Assembly (NCBI RefSeq): GCF_000003605.2
Contig: NW_003112496.1
Location: 86,353-100,329 of the forward strand
Length of the DNA: 13,977 nucleotides
Direction of reading: 5' to 3'
From: Saccoglossus kowalevskii
Taxonomy: Eukaryota > Hemichordata > Enteropneusta > Harrimaniidae
The notes beneath the pieces are model-generated. The model was given only the letters and a program-made list of their open reading frames with translations, did no database searches and was not told where the DNA came from. Shown one piece after another: positions 1 to 7,850 of the stretch. Numbering within the stretch: the stretch's first letter is position 1; every line of letters begins with the position of its first letter. Made by a program: the position numbers and the translations under genes.

Positions 1-279
1 GGGTGAATAAGGTTACAGCAGTATGGCCGTTGATGGCGCTATAATACATACAACTTGGATTATCTGGTATACCATGAACGTAAATCTATGATTACAGTAT
101 ATCATTTAATATAGATTATTTAATTTATTTAACTGTAATTAATTAATTAATTAATTAAAACAAAAACAATTATCTGAAGTGAATCAAAGTGTATGTAACC
201 AATTGTACGACATGAATTTTATTTGTGGTCATTTTCCCATAAAAATTCAAACCCGGAAGCATTCGAGCTTTTTTTAACT
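1..279. other. 5' flank / possible 5' UTR with two short upstream ORFs
   Basis: AT-rich DNA before the chosen start. It holds an (AATT)n run at 137-158. If transcription starts upstream of about 190, the leader has a minimal start-stop ATGTAA at 193-198 and a 21-codon upstream ORF at 212-277 whose stop lies two bases before Met280. An ATG at 23-25 in good context (A at -3, G at +4) opens 19 codons that run into a GTAAAT donor-like site at 80; it could be a first coding exon but I cannot link it in frame by a convincing acceptor. No TATA box could be assigned. Confidence 0.4.
137..158. repeat. (AATT)n microsatellite
   Basis: Five AATT units plus AA in a row, 22 bp, upstream of the first coding exon. 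Confidence 0.9.
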
Positions 280-607
280 ATGTCGCGGTCCGGAGACTGG
301 ACATCTTTTAAAAGTAATCCCTACCGTGATGTAAAACACAAGGTAAAGAAGAACATTGGAGTACTACTCTCTAAGTCACACCCAACTGTTGATGGTTGGC
401 GGGAATTGGCTGAACAACTTGGATTTAATAACATGGCTATTGAAAGTATTCGGCAAAGGTCTTCACAGCCTGGCGAGGAGAGTGCTGCTTATATATTACT
501 CAATGAGTGGGCCACACGTAATGGCAGCACTGTGCAGGTATTGGAGGAACAGTTGAAGATCATGGAACGAGATGACGTGTTAGAAGAACTTTATAAAAGT
601 GTTGAAG
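280..607 (+). CDS. Exon 1: MyD88-type death domain
   Basis: This exon encodes residues 1-109 plus the first base of codon 110. A whole death domain lies in it: helix 1 around YRDVKHKVKKNIGVLL, helix 2 with the core Trp40 in GWRELAEQLGF, then IESIRQ, a long LLNEWATRNGSTVQVLEEQL stretch and the final RDDVLEELYKSVE. The donor is GAAG|gtatac at 607/608, a good consensus. In human MyD88 the first coding exon also ends just after this same SIE position, so the exon border looks inherited with the domain. Met280 has A at -3; the frame has no stop back to 199, so the N-terminus could be longer or come from another exon. Confidence 0.85.
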
Positions 608-3600
608 GTATACACTTCCCCTTCTGAATTTTGTAACTCACCCATGCATACTAGGTATGTTCACAATCCCTCTGTCGTAGAGGAATGTAGGGACTATGGC
701 CGACTATGGTAGTGTACTGTGGTGACCGAACGGGTTGATGAGATTTAGGCGTGTAGATTTCTTCCGTTATTGATATCTGTAATATTTTTCCCCGTGCAAT
801 TTTCTTGTTCAATTCTGACATCGCCCCAGAGTTTCTAATGGTCAACCTCTCATGCCAGTATAAAAGCGCAACCCGGAAGCAGGAAGTAATGGCAGGGTCA
901 TTGCATTTGTGATCACTGAACATCATATGATTTAATTATACGAATCAATAGCCCAATTTTCTAGTTTTCGGGCATTTCGTCAGATCCGGTGGGAAATATT
1001 AGCTTTTTTCCTGGATGTTAGACCTACAAAGGAAAGTACACACACATTATTTCACAAAGTAACGTCTCGAAAATTGTAATTGAAAATGTTACGTCATGTA
1101 AAAAACATTATGGATATTTATACATAGATAATTATATGTATTAATAGTCATCAAACTAGTCACATTGTAGCCTTTATTAGTTTGGCGCATTGACACTTGT
1201 GGCGCTCTTCGTAAATAGCCCAGATAGTCACAGAGAAAGATATGCAATCTGTGAGGGACATTGCTTTGTTGACTAGGATATTGACTGTTAGGATTTGCAT
1301 GTTTTACTTTAGATGGTTGACTTGAATGTTACAGGAGATTTGTTAATGATTCCCGGTAAAACCACTCGAACGCTGGCGATTATCCCGCCCCATCTCCTCG
1401 AACGATAGACTGAGCTATACCTTTATCCGTTCATTACAACACAAGAATGCATTTGTCACTGAAGGTCACCAGAGTTCAATCTGTACTCATGACAAGGCTT
1501 GTTAAAGGTCATGCGGAAATGTAAAGTTTATCTTTACTATCGGAAAAACTTGATAGATCAATGCTAATACAAGAGAATTTACTTCAGTATTCTTGCAGTA
1601 TTAATTTCCTTTCTACTAGTTTTACAGACCTTAATACTATTGACTTTCACCGCGTTTGTAAATGTATACCCTCTGGTAGTAGTTCCCCATAATATATATT
1701 TATACTACCCAACCAGGCCCTATTTATCAATTAAACGCGGCCGTTTTCGGTAAAACCATGATGCCAACGGTTCTGTTATGTGTCAATTTCGTTATCTGTT
1801 GTGTGTTCAGTTAGCCTTGCATTGGTATGTGCATATCAAGAAGATGGCCGGCCCAACATAGATTTAACTGTATACAATGTAGATGAAGGGATTACCATTA
1901 TTGATGCACTGAGAAATAATCTTGAAGACAATCGATTGAATCTCGACGACATCGAAATAGAGGATTCGTCATCACATATTTCTTGGGAATCTCCAGTGCG
2001 GGATTTAAAGGTAAACAAATCAATGCTTAATTCCACTCTGTATAAATCAATGCCACTTTGTATTATTACGCGTCTTGATACCCAGAATGTCTGCCTGGCG
2101 GCCAAATAAAATGAAGTACATATACGCGTGCCTGGTTTAATGGAAACGAACTTTTTCCGTTTCCTAGTGGCATTATGCTTCACCCAGTTGAATGCTCTGA
2201 TGAAAACTGGTCGAAATCTATAACTCGGAAATGTAATATTATGTAAAGCGTGGAGCCAATTGGACAGTATAGTCCCAGTCAATTGCAGTGTAGATGCACA
2301 TTGCTCCTGTGACTGTAAATGATGAACAATCCATATTCAACTCATTATGAGTCCATATTCGTTCACGACCGAGTAAATGTGCAAGGAGTCACGTCTCGGT
2401 GAAGAATTGCATATGTTTCTCCACATGCCAACGATCTATTCACTTGTAGATGGTGTAACACCTGGAGTTATGCACCGCTGTTAATGTGTAACGGATCAGA
2501 CAGCCAAGATAATCAGTTGTCTGAGGTTACAGCTTATTGCGGGGAATGTGACATCAGTTCGATCTTGCTCCCAACGAAACATCACATTTCATCACCAATG
2601 ATGAATGCTCTATCATAGGTAGATAGGTCGTCATTTCACTTCTATCGGAATGAGCTCGTATACGGTTAAATATGTGATGAACACCACACTGTGTTGGTGC
2701 CGTAGCAAGTCCCTAAGTAATTCCGCTATAATCTAGTTCGCATAAATAAGATATGTGTGGCTATTCAGTTTATGTCCTTGTACTATCTTTAGGGTTGCCA
2801 TCTTATTTTGAAGAAGAAATTAATACGAATGGGGGTTGAGGAAGTAGGACCTTGTGCTCCCGAATCTAGCCATATTCGTCACGTGAGGACAATGGAGAAT
2901 CAGTATGTAAATTTGTCATTAGGTGAAATCAAAAATGCAAAGTTCTACAACGATGATGAGGTAAGCATGCCAGATCAGTACGGTAGCAAACAATATTGCG
3001 TGTCAATATTGAACTTTTTGAATTATCGGTGGTTTAACAGTATAACTGTGGTTTAAATCGGCGTGACATTGATGACAAAACGGCGTGACATTGTAAGAGG
3101 ACGCTCTCGTTGGGAGCCGAAAACATGTTTTTGTTGTTGTAATTTTAGTTTTACTTCTTTCTCCAGATAACTGAGTTGACGAGCGGATATCTAAAAGCTG
3201 ATGGCTATTATTTCATTCGAAAAGAATTCACTGAACGTGGTGTTCGTTATATACTCAGTATCACGTGAGTTTTGCATATGGCGCGAAAATGACAGTTTAA
3301 TCTGATGATTGCGAACGTGCTATATATTGTGTCATGTACGGTAACAACATAAATGCCACAGCTTTATTTAACTAAATTCAAACACACTAATCACGTGATA
3401 ATTGTGCGTCAAAGCACCGCCCTCCGTTTTTGAACGTTGAGAAAAAGAACTAGGAGTAGTTGAATTTACAAGAATTAAAATAGGTTCAATTCCATCTCAG
3501 AGGTGTCAATTAAAAGCACAAAACATATATTGTATATACCTAAAAAGATCAATATTTTGAGTAACTTTACTTTTACTAATTGGACTCGGCACTTTGAAGT

Positions 3601-6600
3601 GACATAATCCTTCATTTTACGGATCATTACGATATGACAACATAAATCACATTACGAAAGCAAAGTAATGCGGTTGGCGAATCATTGCGCCAACATGAGA
3701 ACAGTAACAACAAAATAGTTCCATCATACAGATCCTAATTTGCCGATAACGAGAATTATTATTTCGACTTGGGCCAATAACAGCCACTCCGGGACGATAG
3801 TTCTTGATATTTAAGTCAACAATTGATTTATTATCCCGATAGAGAACAACGAGGTTTTAAGCGAAGCAACCTTGCGCGTTAAAGTAAAAAATAACCCTCC
3901 ATTGGAGAAACGTATTCAAAATATCATCCATTCTTTTATTGTCTCCAATCTAAACGTCCCGGATGCTATGACATCAGAGACCAGTAACGCAATTGCGTCA
4001 GAGGCAAAAACTGCGATGAGAGAGACTAAGATCAAATGCTCATAAGACTACTTTCGACAAATGATATTGAATGTCTTACACTTGAGGGATAATAGTTACA
4101 TATACAGGCTATGCACAAGTATTTTTGCTGCTGAAAGATCAATATTATTAATAACTATTGAATTGTCGCATATGACATATTACCCTTGGTAATTTAGGCT
4201 TCTTGTTATGAAATATAAAATACGAACAAATTTGCGCAAACAAACGCAGCTTGTTTACATTTATATAAGTTTTACTTGACAAATTCTGCTTACTAAAATT
4301 GTAATTTACACACACAATATAAGATCGATCACCGTTCATTATTGTATTTTTTGCGCTGACCGATTTTAAAAGGGACATGCGACAACCTGCACTAGTTCCA
4401 GATTGTAACCATTAGTGCAGTCGTTGTACAGGTAGGAATCTGTGTATTTGTGATATAGTCATTAAACTGACATTTCTATCATGGTATGCTCTATCGTTCA
4501 TGCTACATTAAGCTCAATCCGACCATAAGTTCTTATGCCACAAAACATTTAAGCCAGAGTTTCTTAATTGCAAATATTGACACATTTTATTTCCAATTAA
4601 TAAAGAAGATTAAATACGCATAAAACAACCATGCCATGATTAAATATTTGAAAACAAAAAACCATAATTTTAATCCTGGAGGAAATAGGTAATATAACAA
4701 CCGGAACCATTAAGACGATCACATTCAGATAATTATCTAATAATTTGATGTATAATTATGAAACATGGTAGACAGGCTTAGACACGTATAAGCAAACAAA
4801 GCGTACAATTTATATCTATTATATTATATTCGTATGCGTGACTAATTTGACTGACTATTTGCTAGGAGATTATTGCAATATGATTGGTGCCATTATGCGG
4901 TGCGTAAATTGCCAGTAAATTGTTCCATATAGAAATAATTGTCGATACGCACGTACCTGACTGTGAATACTACACGGTGACTAGGGATGTTATATTTACT
5001 AACACTATAGTATTGGTTAGCAGACTCAGTGACCGAATGCCATGTTTTAAATTATAGTGATATTTGTGATCATTTGCATGCCACAATTATTACAAAGACT
5101 GTAACGTGGTTTTTATATATTCACTGATATCTGTACCTCGATTCAGGAAGTCGCATAACGTCGACTCATATAATGTAACAAAGCATACATATGTCTAAAT
5201 AGATTTGTATTATAATGTATTTATAATATATAGCATAATTGACCAGTCAAACTTTCTAAAATTAATATTGTAATAGTTTCACCATAATTGGAGGATTCAG
5301 GACATGTCACACACAAGAGATTGCGGCAGGACTTTGTTAAGAGGGTTTTTATTGCAATATTAAGCCATCATATGTATGGAGACGATTGTATCTGACACAC
5401 TGTGCACGCATTTGCGCGATTCACCTGGCCATTTCATCATGCGATGATGTTTGTATAAATTTACAATTTATTTATTTTATGATTGTTACCTTTATCGAAA
5501 TATACAGTTTACAAATTTATTATTAGGGTCGCCAAAATTAATATTTGTATATTGTTAGCATGACATATTGTTAAATTTTAATTGAGTATAATTAGCGTAT
5601 TATGAAGGATACGTCATTGATGTCAACGTAGTTTTACCAATATAAGCCAATCCAGTATTCAGACACACAACTGGCGTTTTTACCATAGCAACAGGACACA
5701 CAATTGACATATATACCTTAGCAACAAGACACACAATTTACATAGTTTTATGGAGTCTCACCACAACAGCCATACCATGACTGCCATGTTTACTATGAAT
5801 ATAATGTTTTGAATGACGTAAAGGCTTGGTGTCAAATCCGACATGCCAAGATCCGTTGTGTAAAATATCCAAATATTACTGAATTTAATAATTTGTAGAA
5901 CGGAACGAGGCGACGTCATATGACAGGGCGAGATATGAGTCACTGACATTCGATAACTCTGTACTTTATTCTGATTTATATCAATATTGTCACTTATCAA
6001 ATAAAATATTCTATCATATGTCCCAACAACCATTGTACCTTGACACAATTATACATTTTCTAGTTACTCGTCTTTGATTTTTTACAATAACTAATTCAAT
6101 CCGTCAAATAAATTACTATTAGCTTTCAACATTAATGAATAAATGGAGACGCCGTGCTTCACAATCAATGCTACAGATAAATGAATTAAAACTTTATTGA
6201 GTTAACTTAACATAAGTATGTCGGATTTATATATATTTATAATAGATGAAGTCTCTTTGACTATCCCCATTAGTTCTTAATTGTTCGATATGTTCGATGA
6301 CGCGGACACTTCTGAATTGCTAACGTTTAGTGCGGGGTTTTGGTTATTATAATTAATGGGAACTATGACAAAGTTTGGAAAGATCTGAGCAGGTAACAGA
6401 AGAATACATTGCGTCTTGATAAAACTCGTATATTTTGAGCTACATAAACTAGTGTATATGATGTCATTTATACCACAATGTCTCAGACATACTTTCAGTT
6501 TATTCAGTTTGACACACACATCGTTTGCAACATGACAGTACTCTGTATGACAGACGTTTACATCAATTTAGTGTAACATTTTATTTGTACAAATGACATT

Positions 6601-7428
6601 TGCTAAAACTTTATGTACATAACTGCATGTACAGTATATAATTCCATTCCACTAATGACATACTAAAATCTTCACCAGCTGCCCCTACATCTACCACAAT
6701 AATATATGTATCTTTATCTTACTAGTATAATACATGTATCAGGTAAGCACATGAGGACGTTAACTTAGTCGTAGTCTGAAGTCGAATTGTTTCACATGAC
6801 ATAGCAAAGTACACATCTATTGGGCCTATTCCTATAATTTATTGACAAACTATTAATGGGTAAATATATTAATCGATAACTTATATTGTGTTTGAAATAG
6901 TTTATATACCGGTGTCGTGCGCACCTATAATATGGAGAAGCGCCATAGCACTGAAAAAATCGCGCTATACTCATATTGTGATATCATTCATTATATTGGG
7001 ATAACAAACACATTATATAGCGCTGGGAAATTATCTCAGTATGTATCCTGGTTGAAATAGTTGCAAATGCAATATAGGGAATTAGTGTGAGGGTCACATA
7101 ACTGTGGATATTAATAACATCGACATTTATATCATAATTTGAATAAATTGTGTTTCTTTTTCCTCTAATTTTTAGATATATGGGAAAGTTAAATAACTTC
7201 AAGTTGCACTACAGAGATTGTTGTTGGTATATTTATAAAGAAGGGCCACGATTTGGTAACATCGAGGACCTTGTGGCACATTATCGTGCACATCAATTGA
7301 CATCCGATGAGAACCTGTCACTCGACCCTGGACCCAACATTCCACCTCTTCCACCAAGAGATTACTTCAAGCTGAAGCAACAAATTCCTATTATCGATTA
7401 TTTGGGTAGAGCGGTACATGAGAAGTGA
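280..7428 (+). CDS. Death domain-SH2 adaptor protein with a MyD88-type death domain (five exons, spliced)
   Basis: Spliced CDS, join(280..607,1811..2010,2793..2960,3167..3264,7176..7428), 348 residues. All introns are GT-AG and the phases (1,0,0,2) match across every junction, which is strong support for the model. Residues about 15-109 form a death domain whose closest resemblance is MyD88: GWRELAEQLGF fits the helix 2 region and RDDVLEELYKSVE fits the helix 6 signature RDDVLxELxxSIE. Residues 110-224 are a linker I cannot assign. Residues about 225-315 are an SH2 domain, with the phosphotyrosine-binding arginine in YFIRKE (Arg250) and the C-terminal FGNIEDLVAHYR helix. The tail has PPLPPR (321-326) and Tyr328/Tyr340. 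By family knowledge the death domain should join MyD88/IRAK-type helical assemblies and the SH2 should bind phosphotyrosine; a cytoplasmic signalling adaptor is inferred. There is no TIR domain, kinase domain, signal peptide or membrane segment. The start at Met280 is uncertain because the frame is open from 199 and an upstream exon is possible. Confidence 0.82.
608..1810 (+). other. Intron 1 (1203 bp)
   Basis: Begins gtatac and ends gtgtgttcag. It separates the death domain from the linker at phase 1. I saw no coding exon, RNA gene or clear repeat inside; the minus-strand open frame at 651-926 has no recognisable protein features. Confidence 0.75.
1811..2010 (+). CDS. Exon 2: acidic linker segment
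   Basis: The acceptor is gtgtgttcag| at 1810 and the donor is AAAG|gtaaac at 2010/2011. The exon enters in phase 1, completing a Val codon with the last base of exon 1, and leaves in phase 0. It encodes residues 110-176, beginning VSLALVCAYQEDGRP. Residues about 127-162 are rich in Asp, Glu and Asn, with a hydrophobic GITIIDALRNNL stretch that could be a short helix. It takes the place of the MyD88 intermediate domain, but I see no secure similarity to that domain or to any other family. An antisense open frame over this exon is a shadow. Confidence 0.72.
2011..2792 (+). other. Intron 2 (782 bp)
   Basis: Begins gtaaac and ends tatctttag. Phase 0. Nothing else recognised in it. Confidence 0.7.
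2793..2960 (+). CDS. Exon 3: linker and approach to the SH2 domain
   Basis: The acceptor is tactatctttag| at 2792 and the donor is GATGAG|gtaagc at 2960/2961, a near-ideal match. The exon is 168 bp and phase 0 at both ends, so skipping it would keep the frame and remove residues 177-232. It begins GCHLILKKKLIRMG, a basic patch, and ends with AKFYNDDE, which probably is the start of the SH2 domain: Phe227-Tyr228 sit where SH2 domains usually have Trp-Tyr/Phe. The in-frame TAG just upstream (2790-2792) overlaps the acceptor, as expected for an internal exon. Confidence 0.75.
2961..3166 (+). other. Intron 3 (206 bp) with a short direct repeat
   Basis: Begins gtaagc and ends in a strong pyrimidine tract plus AG. 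Phase 0. The 13-mer CGGCGTGACATTG occurs twice, at 3059-3071 and 3081-3093. Confidence 0.78.
3167..3264 (+). CDS. Exon 4: SH2 N-terminal half with the phosphotyrosine-binding Arg
   Basis: The acceptor follows a strong pyrimidine tract (ttacttctttctccag|, 3166) and the donor is ATCAC|gtgagt at 3264/3265. The exon enters in phase 0 and leaves in phase 2. It encodes ITELTSGYLKADGYYFIRKE and then FTERGVRYILSIT, which fits the SH2 pattern LxxxxDGxFLVRESxxxxGxYxLSV. Arg250 occupies the beta-B5 position that contacts the phosphate. The segment before it is a few residues shorter than in Src-type SH2 domains, and the alpha-A arginine is not evident. It was too short to stand out as an open frame and was recognised only by motif and phase. 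Confidence 0.82.
3265..7175 (+). other. Intron 4 (3911 bp), interrupting the SH2 domain
   Basis: Begins gtgagt and ends cctctaatttttag, phase 2. It lies between the beta-C strand (RYILSIT) and beta-D (NNFKLHY). The sequence is AT-rich and stop-dense on both strands; the minus-strand open frames near 4148, 5758, 6277, 6792 and 6984 look random. An 8-bp inverted repeat CTGCACTA/TAGTGCAG lies at 4387-4420, and a 33-bp tandem repeat at 5648-5746. Confidence 0.75.
5648..5746. repeat. 33-bp tandem repeat, two good copies and one degenerate
   Basis: Copies begin at 5681 (TACCATAGCAACAGGACACA...) and 5714 (TACCTTAGCAACAAGACACA...), nearly identical over about 30 bases. The preceding 33 bases keep the GACACACAACTG core, so there is probably an older third copy. 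Confidence 0.8.
7176..7428 (+). CDS. Exon 5: SH2 C-terminal half, proline/tyrosine tail and stop
   Basis: The acceptor is ttcctctaatttttag| at 7175, and the first base A completes the Thr codon begun in exon 4 (phase 2). The exon encodes YMGKLNNFKLHYRD, WYIYKEGPRFGNIEDLVAHYR and AHQLTSDENLSLDPGP, a good match to the central sheet, the alpha-B helix and the final strand of an SH2 domain. The histidine usual at beta-D4 appears to be Asn272. The tail (316-348) contains PPLPPR, a class II SH3 ligand pattern PxxPxR, and Tyr328 (YFKL) and Tyr340 (YLGR). TGA at 7426-7428 ends the protein. Confidence 0.88.
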
Positions 7429-7540
7429 TGTAGATAATTTGTCAAGTAACATGTCTTGTTATATTGATAATTTATAATTTAATGTTCTCGGGGAAATACT
7501 CAGAAGATTCAGCGTGAAGTAGACAGATAATTATAATCAA

Positions 7541-7744
7541 CCGACAATGCCGGCCGACAATATAATATAAAAGTCGGCCGAAAACAGTACCTTTTTTGTG
7601 TATTCAAATATATCAACAGATAATTATATGGCACAAACTCACTGATTGGATGACCCGACTCAAGTAAAATGCTTGTGCCAGCATTCCAGACTAAATCGCC
7701 GGCCTACAAAACGCATTGTAAAAGTCGGCCGATTGTTGCCGATA
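7541..7744. repeat. Two GGCCGAC hairpins; possible small MITE
   Basis: CGGCCGAC at 7551-7558 pairs with GTCGGCCG at 7573-7580 (14-base loop). A related arrangement follows, with GCCGGCC at 7698-7704 and GTCGGCCG at 7724-7731. The outer parts, CCGACAATGCCGGCCGAC at the left and GTCGGCCGATTGTTGCCG at the right, are imperfect inverted copies of each other, as in a roughly 200-bp non-autonomous transposon. No target-site duplication was established. Confidence 0.5.
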
Positions 7745-7840
7745 GCAAATACCTTAGCCTATAAATAACCAGCTCAGCACGATATTTCATACTTGGCTCG
7801 CGGACGAATGTTGTCGGCTGACTTATTTTAATAACAAAAA

Positions 7841-7846
7841 AATAAA
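7841..7846 (+). terminator. Candidate poly(A) signal AATAAA
   Basis: First canonical hexamer downstream of the stop codon at 7428. Confidence 0.45.
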
Positions 7847-7850
7847 GATT

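Larger units (their letters stand above)
7429..7850 (+). other. Probable 3' UTR with hairpins and poly(A) signal
   Basis: Sequence after the TGA. It is unusual for the window in carrying GGCCGAC motifs, a 13-bp direct repeat ACAGATAATTATA (7523-7535 and 7616-7628) and an inverted repeat TGGCACAA/TTGTGCCA (7629-7636 and 7673-7680). The first AATAAA after the stop lies at 7841-7846, which would give a 3' UTR of about 430 bases. No transcript evidence is available. Confidence 0.5.

Noticed and set aside
23-85. ATG at 23 with 19 codons leading into a GTAAAT donor-like site
   Set aside because: Good start context, but no convincing in-phase acceptor before the death domain, so it was not added to the gene model.
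335-350. Strong donor-like AAG|GTAAAG inside exon 1 at 342/343, and CAG|GTATTG near 538
   Set aside because: The death domain continues in frame through both sites to its natural end at 607, so these are probably unused.
1836-2282. Longest single open frame (148 codons, minus strand)
   Set aside because: It lies antisense over exon 2 and its intron, shows no domain, and the sense exon has matching splice phases; treated as a shadow.
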